Of a stretch of DNA of 6,914 nucleotides, positions 1 to 6,044 are shown piece after piece; positions within the stretch are counted from its first letter, which is position 1; each line of letters begins with the position of its first letter. The stretch comes from Methanothrix sp. (GTDB taxonomy: Archaea > Halobacteriota > Methanosarcinia > Methanotrichales > Methanotrichaceae): contig JAJRAX010000066.1 of assembly GCA_028679775.1 (NCBI GenBank), positions 1 through 6,914 of the forward strand, given 5' to 3'. The position numbers and the translations under genes are program-made. The notes under the pieces were generated by a model, which was not told the DNA's origin, did no database searches, and saw nothing but the letters and a program-made list of their open reading frames with translations.

Positions 1-319
1 GTTCAAAGGAAGAAGCATCCAGGGTGCGGGGGGTGGTATTGGGCTGGTCTATGACCGATGTCACACCACCAGCCGCCGCAGAGGCCGAGCCGCTTGCCCA
101 GTCCTCTTTGTAATTGGGCCCTGGATCGCGAAAATGCACATGAACGTCGATTGCGCCCGGCAGGACCAGCATGCCTCTGGCATCGATATTCTCCTCAGCC
201 CGGCGGTCTCCGCCTAATGCCGCAATCCTCTCGTCTTTAATCCAGATATCAGTGCTGATCTGGTCTTCTCCGATGAAAACCCGGCCGTTCTTTACCGCCA
301 GATCATAGTTTATATCCAA
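1..319 (-). CDS. pyrC: Dihydroorotase, N-terminal part (runs off the left edge)
   Basis: Dihydroorotase is a cytoplasmic metallo-amidohydrolase that interconverts N-carbamoyl-aspartate and dihydroorotate in pyrimidine synthesis. The 106 visible residues start with a small beta domain (KNGRVFIG near residues 10-17). The amidohydrolase metal motif DVHVHFRDPG follows at 58-67, with H60 and H62 as metal ligands and R64 as the expected substrate contact. QPNTTP at 92-97 contains the conserved Asn. HFRDPG plus PNT fits class I dihydroorotase better than hydantoinase or allantoinase, but the C-terminal half is outside the window. The reading frame has a TGA just before TTG 319-317, and no ATG or GTG occurs until well inside the fold, so TTG is the only reasonable start. 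A strong GAGGAGG lies at 327-321, unusually close to it. The gene overlaps the end of the adenosine-specific kinase by 17 bases, which suggests translational coupling. Confidence 0.87.
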   Translation of the reverse strand, partial: MDINYDLAVKNGRVFIGEDQISTDIWIKDERIAALGGDRRAEENIDARGMLVLPGAIDVHVHFRDPGPNYKEDWASGSASAAAGGVTSVIDQPNTTPRTLDASSFE

Positions 320-785
320 ACCTCCTCAAGAGATTGCGCCTCTCCTCGACATCTGATGCACTCTCTGCTCCTTTGGGTGGGAATCCATCGATGACGCCCA
401 TAATGCCTCGACCAAGCCCTGTCTCAGCCACCACCGCCTGCAAGGGATTGGCTGTGGCGCAGAAGATACTGCAGACCTCAGGGACTGTTTTGATGGCATT
501 GAGCATGTTGATTGGGAATGCTCCCTTCATCAGCAGCACGAATGTGTGTCCACAGGCCAGTGCCAGCGAATTGTCTCGGGCAGCCTGGATCAGGCTCGCA
601 TCGTTTCCCTCTGTCCTCACGAGGCAGTCACCGCTGGCCTCGGAGAATGCCACTGCGAACTTTGCTCCTGGCACGGCTCCAGCCATGACCTCATAGATGT
701 CCTCTGCAGTCTTGATAAAATGGCTCTGCCCCAAAACCAGATTCGCTCCATCGGGAATCTTTATCTCAACGATCTTCAGCTCCAT
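303..785 (-). CDS. Adenosine-specific kinase (PF04008 family)
   Basis: The 160-residue protein matches the small archaeal/bacterial family annotated as adenosine-specific kinase, known from a Pyrobaculum crystal structure. It is expected to be a soluble nucleoside-binding enzyme acting in purine salvage. Conserved blocks visible are a region near CGHTFVLLMKGAFP (78-91), PINMLNAIKTVPEVCSIF (91-108), CATANPLQ (109-116), and GRGIMGVIDG (125-134), with the charged tail ending FGYKL. Full family length is present. The frame stays open 29 codons further upstream, but that extension is unlike the family, and ATG 785 gives the usual length. A GAGGGT lies at 797-792 before it. The gene sits 55 bases after a small membrane protein and overlaps pyrC by 17 bases. 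Family identity is secure; the biochemical role rests on limited published work on relatives. Confidence 0.9.
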   Translation of the reverse strand: MELKIVEIKIPDGANLVLGQSHFIKTAEDIYEVMAGAVPGAKFAVAFSEASGDCLVRTEGNDASLIQAARDNSLALACGHTFVLLMKGAFPINMLNAIKTVPEVCSIFCATANPLQAVVAETGLGRGIMGVIDGFPPKGAESASDVEERRNLLRRFGYKL

Positions 786-802
786 TCTGCATACCCTCAA
801 TG

Positions 803-810
803 ATATATAT
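803..810 (-). promoter_or_regulatory. TATA-like box before the adenosine-specific kinase gene
   Basis: The minus strand reads ATATATAT here. Its centre is about 21 bases before ATG 785, so a transcript would begin at or very near the start codon (short-leader or leaderless). This suggests the kinase-pyrC pair can be transcribed separately from the three membrane/PUA genes upstream. Evidence is composition and spacing only. Confidence 0.4.
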
Positions 811-830
811 TCTAAAAAATAAAATAGAAT
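809..830 (-). terminator. T-rich inverted repeat, likely terminator of the upstream three genes
   Basis: On the minus strand ATTCTA and TAGAAT form a perfect 6-base inverted repeat around a ten-base loop of nine Ts and one A. It lies 11 bases after the stop codon of the small membrane protein gene. Archaeal termination commonly uses T-tracts, so this is a plausible terminator. It slightly overlaps the TATA-like box at 803-810. Confidence 0.4.
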
Positions 831-840
831 CTGATTTAGC

Positions 841-1119
841 TCATTTTTGTCGAAGTCCTTTCTTAGGGCCAACCGATTGCGTGGTCATCTTCTTGGTCTT
901 CCGCAAGATAAGTGAGGACGTAAGGTAATACACGACTATGAACAGGATGGCTGAATAGATAGCCATGCTGATTGATTCGACTGCATTCAAATTCAACAAA
1001 AAGTAGGAATAGGGTATGTATACCAGCAGCACGACCATTCCAGCAATGATCGACTGCTGCATCAGCGTGTACTGTCGAAAACGCAATACAAGTTCTGTAT
1101 AACTCAAATTAAAACTCAC
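841..1119 (-). CDS. Small two-helix membrane protein, unknown function
   Basis: This encodes about 92 residues with two hydrophobic segments (roughly 22-44 and 50-72) and a strongly basic C-terminal tail rich in Lys and Arg, which likely faces the cytoplasm. I do not recognise the family. Two adjacent GTG codons (1122-1120 and 1119-1117) can start it. The second gives a GTGA overlap of four bases with the TGA of the preceding membrane protein gene and a GGAGG seven bases upstream, so it is preferred; the first would add one residue. The overlap suggests coupled translation, and a partner role for the six-helix protein encoded just before it is a reasonable inference. No catalytic motif or cysteine is visible. 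Confidence 0.75.
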   Translation of the reverse strand: MSFNLSYTELVLRFRQYTLMQQSIIAGMVVLLVYIPYSYFLLNLNAVESISMAIYSAILFIVVYYLTSSLILRKTKKMTTQSVGPKKGLRQK

Positions 1120-2021
1120 CACGGATCCTCCGTCTCAGCTACCTTGAGAATCCCCCTTCTACTCATATAAAGCCTTGTCCACCAGAGGTTGGACAGAGGG
1201 GCCAATACGAGCAGGTTAATTATGCTTGTGATCGCGGATAGTGACTCACTGCTTGCTCCCGAACCGGCTGGAGCAATTCCGCCTATCATCTGCAGTCCCA
1301 GAGAAAAGGCAGCCATCAAAAGCCAGAGGACTGCCACATCGAATTTATTGTACCTAAAAAATTTTATGGACTCCGATATGGACTGCACGGGGGTGTGCCC
1401 ATCCACTACCAGGGCATAAGGAACTGCGACCATGATCACTGAGAGTGCCAGTGCCAAAAAAACAAACAGGAACAATCCCACAGCCAGAAGTCCCAAGGCC
1501 TCGGGGTCTTTTGGCAGAGGCTCTCCTCCCATGATAATCCCAGGCAAGATGAATATCATGCCGGACAGAGTGAGCAGCTCAATCAACAGCGTCGCCAGGA
1601 ACAGGCCGAAGAAGTGTCTCCTTCCAGCTGACCACATGGAACTGGTGTCAGACCTCCCGTTCTCCAGAGCCTGTCTGGCCATGCCGATCGCACCTGCCGT
1701 AAAGAAGGAATTGATCAGAGATATGAGCACAATCACGGCCAGGAATAGACCGGCGACCTGCAGGATGGTCTCACCCGGCAGACTCTTTAAAGAATCTCCT
1801 ATCTGTGTCAACATCTCCTGCATGGCTCCCGCGTCCTGCAAAGATGCCTGGTTCAGATCGTTCAGGCTATCGATAGGCATGATGGTCACAATGATCGCTG
1901 CAAGGATCGGCAAAAAGATGAGCATGGAAGCTATGATGTTGAGCAGAAAAGGGATGCAGAGGTTCAGGTTTCTCTTCCAGACTCCAAATCCTCGGCTTAG
2001 GATCTCACCAATCTCTTCCAT
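1116..2021 (-). CDS. Six-helix integral membrane protein, unknown function
   Basis: The 301-residue protein has six probable membrane segments near 21-48, 86-112, 136-163, 176-204, 226-249 and 262-280. A short amphipathic N-terminus contains GFGVWKRN (11-18), a roughly 35-residue soluble loop lies between helices 1 and 2, and the end carries a WWTRLYMSRRG stretch (280-290). This pattern resembles archaeal proteins distantly related to the membrane domain of glycerophosphodiester phosphodiesterases (DUF4013/DUF7847-like), but no catalytic domain is present and I assign no activity. ATG 2021 has GGAGG seven bases upstream and starts 2 bases after the PUA-domain gene stop, so the two are probably co-transcribed. 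The next gene overlaps its stop codon. Confidence 0.82.
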   Translation of the reverse strand: MEEIGEILSRGFGVWKRNLNLCIPFLLNIIASMLIFLPILAAIIVTIMPIDSLNDLNQASLQDAGAMQEMLTQIGDSLKSLPGETILQVAGLFLAVIVLISLINSFFTAGAIGMARQALENGRSDTSSMWSAGRRHFFGLFLATLLIELLTLSGMIFILPGIIMGGEPLPKDPEALGLLAVGLFLFVFLALALSVIMVAVPYALVVDGHTPVQSISESIKFFRYNKFDVAVLWLLMAAFSLGLQMIGGIAPAGSGASSESLSAITSIINLLVLAPLSNLWWTRLYMSRRGILKVAETEDPW

Positions 2022-2023
2022 TT

Positions 2024-2506
2024 CTATTCCTCCAGGCCCTTCCAGACGCTGTCTCCCACGTGATGCAGAGATTTGACAGCCTTTCCTTCGCCTTTCATCT
2101 CAGTTCCTGCAACCATTGCCGTGCCCACAGCCAGAGGCTTCTTGTGCCTCTCTTCCATAACCACAACCAGATCGCCTACTGCGATATCGGGATCGGCAGA
2201 GACTATGCCTGGCTTCATGATATCTGCGCCGTTGACAACAAAGCGGACTGCGCCTGCATCTACCACTACCAGCCTCTTGGTGGGCACCAGCTCAATGGCC
2301 CCCAGAACTGTGAAAAATGGCTTCCCATCCACCATCATCAGCAACGGCCGGCCGTTTACAAAGATGAGGTCCACGCCTTCGTCGCTTATGGCCATCTCCA
2401 ATGACGATTTGCGCAGGCCGGAAGAATCCTCCAGGAAGGGCTCGATCTGGGCGATTATCTTCCTGGCGTCGCTTCCCTTGAGGTGGTGCCTGGATTTTAT
2501 CTTCAT
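2024..2506 (-). CDS. PUA-domain RNA-binding protein (MCT-1-like)
   Basis: The 160-residue soluble protein has an N-terminal pre-PUA region (about 1-75, beginning MKIKSRHHLKGSDARKI) and a C-terminal PUA domain (about 77-156). The PUA part shows the usual VVVDAGAVRFVVNGADIM, then PGIV, VGDLVVVM and PLAVGTAMV signatures. The architecture matches archaeal relatives of eukaryotic MCT-1 and the eIF2D N-terminal part, which bind RNA or the small ribosomal subunit in initiation or recycling; that role is by family, not shown here. The frame extends 14 codons further upstream, but ATG 2506 begins the conserved part and lies about 26 bases after a TATA box at 2529-2536, which would make the message essentially leaderless. 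It heads the minus-strand membrane-protein genes and is divergent from lsm. Confidence 0.87.
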   Translation of the reverse strand: MKIKSRHHLKGSDARKIIAQIEPFLEDSSGLRKSSLEMAISDEGVDLIFVNGRPLLMMVDGKPFFTVLGAIELVPTKRLVVVDAGAVRFVVNGADIMKPGIVSADPDIAVGDLVVVMEERHKKPLAVGTAMVAGTEMKGEGKAVKSLHHVGDSVWKGLEE

Positions 2507-2528
2507 ACTCCTGAGATATCCCGATAGG

Positions 2529-2536
2529 TTTAAATA
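2529..2536. promoter_or_regulatory. TTTAAATA box that could serve both divergent directions
   Basis: TTTAAATA on the plus strand reads TATTTAAA on the minus strand, so either orientation resembles an archaeal TATA box. Rightward initiation would be near 2558, downstream of an in-frame ATG at 2552 and about 39 bases before the lsm start at 2597. Leftward initiation would be near 2507, directly at ATG 2506 of the PUA gene. No other comparable box lies between the two genes. Confidence 0.55.
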
Positions 2537-2596
2537 TGCAACGAGCACGTCATGAATTTGAAGCCTTTTGCGGTTATCATCGCTGGAGAGAGGTTA

Positions 2597-2815
2597 ATGG
2601 GTCAGAGACCGCTTGATATTCTGAATGAATCACTGAATGGCCCCGTAATAGTTAAGCTAAAGGACGGTAGGGTCTTTCGGGGAGAGCTGCAAGGTTATGA
2701 TATTCATATGAACTTGGTGCTCGAAAAAACTGAAGAAGTGGCAGAAGGGGCGGTCGCACGCAAGATTGGAACTGTAATCGTGCGAGGAGATAATGTTGTA
2801 TATATTTCACCCTGA
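2597..2815 (+). CDS. LSm/Sm-like archaeal RNA-binding protein (SmAP)
   Basis: The 72-residue protein forms the Sm fold, which assembles into heptameric rings that bind U-rich RNA. The Sm1 motif spans about 21-47 ([15 protein letters not shown] then HMNLVLE), with the RNA-contacting H37 and N39. The Sm2 motif spans 61-71 and contains the R63-G64-D65 triad followed by NVVYIS. Length is typical of archaeal SmAP1. The frame opens at ATG 2552, but ATG 2597 is chosen: it gives family length, is preceded by GGAG at 2585-2588 and AGAGG at 2589-2593, and the expected transcription start lies beyond 2552. It is followed after 10 bases by the L37e gene, an arrangement seen in many euryarchaea. Confidence 0.94.
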   Translation: MGQRPLDILNESLNGPVIVKLKDGRVFRGELQGYDIHMNLVLEKTEEVAEGAVARKIGTVIVRGDNVVYISP

Positions 2816-2825
2816 GGTGTTTTAA

Positions 2826-2996
2826 ATGACTAAAGGTACTCCTTCTATGGGCAGGCGCCACAAGAGTTCGCACATTAGATGCAGACGCTGTGGCAGCATA
2901 TCGTTTAATTTCAAGAGAAAAGTGTGCGTTAAATGTGGATTTGGTCATTCGTCAAAGTTGCGAAGCGCCAAGTGGATGAGAAAGGCAGATTACTAG
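2826..2996 (+). CDS. rpl37e: Large ribosomal subunit protein eL37 (L37e)
   Basis: A 56-residue basic zinc-ribbon protein of the 50S subunit. The start [13 protein letters not shown] is the family signature, and the zinc ligands are C19 and C22 (CRRC) with C34 and C37 (CVKC), followed by [10 protein letters not shown] and a conserved Trp at 50. ATG 2826 has GAGGTG at 2814-2819, overlapping the lsm stop codon, with a six-base spacer. Its stop lies 10 bases before the purF start, and purF's own ribosome site (AGAGG) overlaps the L37e stop. Length is normal for, or slightly shorter than, archaeal relatives. All four zinc cysteines are present, so it is likely functional. Co-transcription with lsm and purF is strongly suggested by spacing. 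Confidence 0.95.
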   Translation: MTKGTPSMGRRHKSSHIRCRRCGSISFNFKRKVCVKCGFGHSSKLRSAKWMRKADY

Positions 2997-3006
2997 AGGC
3001 AAAAAG

Positions 3007-4437
3007 TTGCACGATGCCTGCGGCGTTGTTGGAATCTCGCTGCATGAGACGGGTAATAATGTGGCTAAGCCCATTTATTATGCCCTCTATGCCCTACAAC
3101 ATCGAGGACAAGAGGCTGCAGGCATCTCAGTACATGATGGCAAGGCCATACGTACCCATCGGGGCATGGGGCTTGTCTCTGAGGTCTTCGACGATGCCCA
3201 AATCGCGCTCCTGCGCGGCGTTGTTGGAATAGGTCATGTCAGATATCCGACCACCGGCAGGTCAACCATCGAAAACAGCCAGCCTCTGCTGGTAAAATTT
3301 AGAGATGGGGCTATAGCTGTCGCTCATAATGGTAATCTCGTCAATTCCTGCCAGCTCAGAGAGCAAATGGAGCAGGCAGGAGACATCTTCTATTCCACCT
3401 CGGATACCGAGGTCATCGCTCATCTTTTTGTAAAAGAACTCATGCACTATGACCTCCAGGAAGCGATGCGCGCCCTGATGACGAAGATCGTGGGCTCTTA
3501 CTCGCTGGTCTTTCTATGGGGTGATATGGTTCTTGCGGTCCGTGATCCTCTTGGCATCAAGCCGCTATGCATCGGTGAGGTCGATACTGGTTATATGGTG
3601 GCCTCAGAGAGCGCCGCCGTGGATACACTAAATGGCAGGTTCATACGGGATGTAAAGCCCGGTGAGCTTGTGATCCTCAGGCATGGCGAGATGAGTGCCC
3701 ATCAACTGGTCCGGCTTCCACATTCAGCGCACTGCGTCTTTGAGTACATCTACTTCGCACGTCCGGACAGCATCATGGATGGCCGGCTGATCTACGAAGT
3801 TCGGGTGAACATCGGAGCTAACCTGGCTCGTGAGCATCCGGCCAATGCCGACACGGTCACGCCTATCCCAGACTCAGGCATTACTCCTGCGGTGGGATAT
3901 CACCAGTACTCTGGCATCAGTTACAGAGAGTGCCTGATGAAGAACCGCTATATCGGCAGAACGTTCATCATGCCTGACCAGAGCATGAGAGAGACTGCCG
4001 TGCGCCTGAAGATGAATACCATCAGACCTAACATCGAGGGGCATAAGCTCGTCCTAGTGGATGACTCCATAGTCCGCGGCACCACCAGCCGAAGGATAGT
4101 AGACATGGTCCGAAAGGCCGGGGCTACCGAGGTTCATATGAGAATAGCAAGCCCTCCCATCATGGCGCCCTGCTATCTCGGCATTGACATGGCCAGCAGA
4201 GAGGAGCTGATTGCTGCCTTCAAGACCGTAGCTGGCGTGGAGGCGGTCATCAACGCCGACTCACTAGGATATGTGAGCCATAAGGGCCTTGTGGATGCTG
4301 TTGGCATACCCAAGGAGGACCTCTGCATGGGATGCCTAACTGGGATGTACCCCGTGGAGATTCCTGGGGAAAAGTGCCTGGCAGCGCAGACCAAGCTATC
4401 GGAATACATGGTCTCTGCATCGAATAAGGTCGCATAG
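3007..4437 (+). CDS. purF: Amidophosphoribosyltransferase
   Basis: PurF makes phosphoribosylamine from PRPP and glutamine, the first committed step of purine synthesis in the cytoplasm. The 476 residues begin with a class II glutamine amidotransferase domain whose nucleophile is C5 in CGVVGI after a four-residue propeptide, with GHVRYPTTG (76-84) and HNGN (107-110). The phosphoribosyltransferase domain has the PRPP loop VLVDDSIVRGTTS (349-361). Cysteines C243, C389, C440 and C443 (CVFEYIYF, PCYLGIDM, CMGC) match the four [4Fe-4S] ligands of the Bacillus-type enzyme, so this is predicted to be the iron-sulfur, propeptide-processed class. The start is TTG 3007: an in-frame TGA lies at 2977-2979, no ATG or GTG occurs before Cys5, and AGAGG at 2995-2999 is seven bases upstream. 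It is the last gene of the lsm-rpl37e-purF cluster. Confidence 0.96.
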   Translation: MHDACGVVGISLHETGNNVAKPIYYALYALQHRGQEAAGISVHDGKAIRTHRGMGLVSEVFDDAQIALLRGVVGIGHVRYPTTGRSTIENSQPLLVKFRDGAIAVAHNGNLVNSCQLREQMEQAGDIFYSTSDTEVIAHLFVKELMHYDLQEAMRALMTKIVGSYSLVFLWGDMVLAVRDPLGIKPLCIGEVDTGYMVASESAAVDTLNGRFIRDVKPGELVILRHGEMSAHQLVRLPHSAHCVFEYIYFARPDSIMDGRLIYEVRVNIGANLAREHPANADTVTPIPDSGITPAVGYHQYSGISYRECLMKNRYIGRTFIMPDQSMRETAVRLKMNTIRPNIEGHKLVLVDDSIVRGTTSRRIVDMVRKAGATEVHMRIASPPIMAPCYLGIDMASREELIAAFKTVAGVEAVINADSLGYVSHKGLVDAVGIPKEDLCMGCLTGMYPVEIPGEKCLAAQTKLSEYMVSASNKVA

Positions 4438-4452
4438 GCGAAAACCGAAATC

Positions 4453-4459
4453 TATTTTT
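4453..4459 (+). terminator. T-tract after purF
   Basis: TATTTTT on the plus strand, 16-22 bases after the purF stop, ends a cytosine/adenine-containing spacer. It is a plausible archaeal T-tract terminator for the lsm-rpl37e-purF transcript. No clear hairpin precedes it. Confidence 0.45.
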
Positions 4460-4472
4460 AAAGTCAGAATTG

Positions 4473-4489
4473 AAAAAGAAATAAAAAAA
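4473..4489 (-). terminator. Strong T-tract after the OFA transporter gene
   Basis: On the minus strand, three bases past the transporter stop codon, a run of 7 T, an A, 3 T, a C and 5 T occurs. That is 15 Ts in 17 bases, typical of archaeal intrinsic termination. Together with the T-tract at 4453-4459 it separates the convergent purF and transporter transcripts within a 55-base spacer. Confidence 0.7.
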
Positions 4490-4492
4490 GGC

Positions 4493-5785
4493 CTATGCAG
4501 CTTTGGGGGGCTTTACCATCACAAAGGCCACGATTATGCCCAGCACTGCTAAGACAGCTACGTACGGGAAGACATTGACGTAGCCACCCAGGGTATCTTT
4601 GGCTGCACCGGCCATCAGGTTTCCGATGATTGCACCAACACCGTATGCTGTGAAGACCAGGCCGTAGTTTCTGGCATAATCTTTGGTGCCGAAGTAGCTA
4701 GCCGTTGCCGCAGGCGCGACGGCCAGCCAGCCGCCCAGACACAACCAGAGCATGGCGAAGGCCACAGTGTATATGGTGATCGATGCCGGATTAGTGTACA
4801 TGAGCAGGGAAGCAACGATGATGATCACATAAGACAGAATTGCAGTCTTTGGCGGGGTGAGCTTATCTGTCAGAGTGCCGAAGATTGGCCTGCCTACGGC
4901 GTTGCAGAAGGCGAAGGGAAGCACGAGATTGGTCAATGCCACTGAGATATCGGCTTCTGCGATTCCTGCATTAGCGGCAACTTCAAGACCTGCAGGCTTG
5001 GCAACACCAATGGCCATCAAACCGGCTAACGCGCCGATGACATAGCAGATCCAGAGGCCATAGAAGGCTGTGGTCTTGGACATCTCGCTCCGGGTGAAGT
5101 CAAGCTTCTTGCCTCCAGCTACCGCTACCGGCGGTTTCCACCCACTGGGGCACCAGTTGGCAGGAGGGAAGACCAGGAACATGGATAAGACCACGATTAA
5201 GATCAGAAACGCTATGCCCAAAATTTTCATGGAAGCAAAGACCCCTCCAAAGCTGGCGGAGAGGATATCTGACATTTTGCCGGTGATAAACGCAGAGAAG
5301 CCGAAGCCGAGAAGGGTCAACCCCACGGCCAGGCCGCGCTTGTCCGGAAACCATCGGGCTGCGGTGGTGATGGGACAGTTGTAGGCTATGCCCACACCAA
5401 TGCCGGCGATGACTCCGTAAAGAATCATGAGCATCGTGGGCGAGGTTGCGGTTGCACCCAGGATCCAGCCCAGCCCGACGATGACGCCGCCGAGCATTCC
5501 TACCTTCCTAGGTCCATATTTTTCAATATATTTGCCGACCAGTGGCATGGTCAGAGCAAAGAATGCCAGGGACGCGATGTACGGAAGCGACATCTCCATG
5601 GCGGAAACTGTCAGCCCGAAGCCTCCATCTGCGACGGGAGAAGTAAATATCTTCTTCAACGGAACGCTAATAATGCTGTAGGCATATACTGCGCCAAGGC
5701 ATAGCTCGATAATTGTTCCGATAATAATCAGCAGCCATCGCCCCGACTCCGCAGGCATGCCCAATATCTTTACATCATCTGCCAT
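4493..5785 (-). CDS. OFA-family major facilitator transporter (oxalate/formate antiporter-like)
   Basis: A 430-residue, probably 12-helix secondary carrier of the cytoplasmic membrane. Helices fall near 17-41, 65-84, 95-112, 116-138, 150-172, 184-207, 238-261, 279-300, 313-331, 337-357, 374-392 and 404-424. OFA hallmarks are the MFS loop motif GKYIEKYGPRKVG (84-96), YNCPITTAARWFPDKRGLAVG (135-155), the post-helix-6 NWCPSGWKPP (210-219) and GRPIFGTLTDKL (298-309). Known members move oxalate, formate or other carboxylates. No Lys is visible inside helix 11 (YGLVFTAYGVGAIIG), whereas the oxalate exchanger OxlT relies on one there, so oxalate is doubtful and the substrate is open. ATG 5785 has AAGGTGT at 5799-5793 eight bases upstream and a good TATA box further up. 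It is a single-gene unit, divergent from a carbonic anhydrase gene. Confidence 0.92.
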   Translation of the reverse strand: MADDVKILGMPAESGRWLLIIIGTIIELCLGAVYAYSIISVPLKKIFTSPVADGGFGLTVSAMEMSLPYIASLAFFALTMPLVGKYIEKYGPRKVGMLGGVIVGLGWILGATATSPTMLMILYGVIAGIGVGIAYNCPITTAARWFPDKRGLAVGLTLLGFGFSAFITGKMSDILSASFGGVFASMKILGIAFLILIVVLSMFLVFPPANWCPSGWKPPVAVAGGKKLDFTRSEMSKTTAFYGLWICYVIGALAGLMAIGVAKPAGLEVAANAGIAEADISVALTNLVLPFAFCNAVGRPIFGTLTDKLTPPKTAILSYVIIIVASLLMYTNPASITIYTVAFAMLWLCLGGWLAVAPAATASYFGTKDYARNYGLVFTAYGVGAIIGNLMAGAAKDTLGGYVNVFPYVAVLAVLGIIVAFVMVKPPKAA

Positions 5786-5850
5786 AAGTTATACACCTTA
5801 AGATCGATATTGCGTTATTCCTATTCGATACATATAACAAACATAAATGC

Positions 5851-5858
5851 TATATAAA
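5851..5858 (-). promoter_or_regulatory. Consensus TATA box for the OFA transporter gene
   Basis: The minus strand reads TTTATATA, the archaeal consensus. Initiation about 25-27 bases downstream would fall near 5828, leaving a leader of about 43 bases that holds the ribosome site at 5799-5793. A second, weaker TTTATAAA-like element lies just upstream around 5867-5875. Confidence 0.65.
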
Positions 5859-5914
5859 GTGCATTTTTTATAAAGATAATTCTATCTATCCCTCCTAATC
5901 CCCCTCCATAACCC

Positions 5915-5930
5915 TTGAAGGATTCTTCAA
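5915..5930. repeat. Perfect inverted repeat TTGAAG-N4-CTTCAA
   Basis: Six-base arms with a GATT centre lie about 57 bases upstream of the transporter TATA box. It could be a dimeric repressor/activator site or a small hairpin. It is perfect but short, so chance is possible in AT-rich DNA. Confidence 0.5.
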
Positions 5931-6010
5931 TATCATTATCCTAATTTCGCCTCCCATATATTTAAAATTAGCGGCAATTGTAGCGATTATAAATTATCAT
6001 ATCACACATA

Positions 6011-6027
6011 TCGCAAAAACATTGCGA
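6011..6027. repeat. Perfect inverted repeat TCGCAA-N5-TTGCGA
   Basis: Six-base GC-containing arms separated by AAACA form a 17-base dyad in otherwise AT-rich intergenic DNA. The size and symmetry suit a dimeric helix-turn-helix operator. It lies about midway between the two divergent genes, 170 bases before the carbonic anhydrase start. Confidence 0.55.
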
Positions 6028-6044
6028 CCAATTTGCATTCCAAT

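Noticed and set aside
58..240. Plus-strand 60-codon frame at the left edge
   Set aside because: It lies opposite the dihydroorotase metal-binding region, and the translation has no domain-like pattern.
786..872. 29-codon extension of the adenosine-specific kinase
   Set aside because: It overlaps the end of the preceding gene, runs through a T-rich terminator-like sequence and exceeds the family length.
1432..2076. Plus-strand open frame of 214 codons opposite the six-helix membrane protein
   Set aside because: The translation is low in structure-like patterning and rich in Arg/Ser/Pro, as expected from the complement of a hydrophobic gene; the minus strand encodes regular membrane helices with a good ribosome site.
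2073..2555. Plus-strand open frame of 160 codons opposite the PUA-domain gene
   Set aside because: It is the complement of a conserved PUA protein and has no family features.
2552..2596. N-terminal extension of LSm starting at ATG 2552
   Set aside because: The predicted transcription start lies downstream of it, the extension is not part of the Sm fold, and ATG 2597 has a better ribosome site.
2799..2807. TATATATTT inside the 3' end of lsm as an internal promoter for rpl37e
   Set aside because: The bases encode the conserved Sm2 strand VVYIS, so their composition is explained by coding. Spacing would fit a leaderless L37e message, but a good ribosome site argues against needing it.
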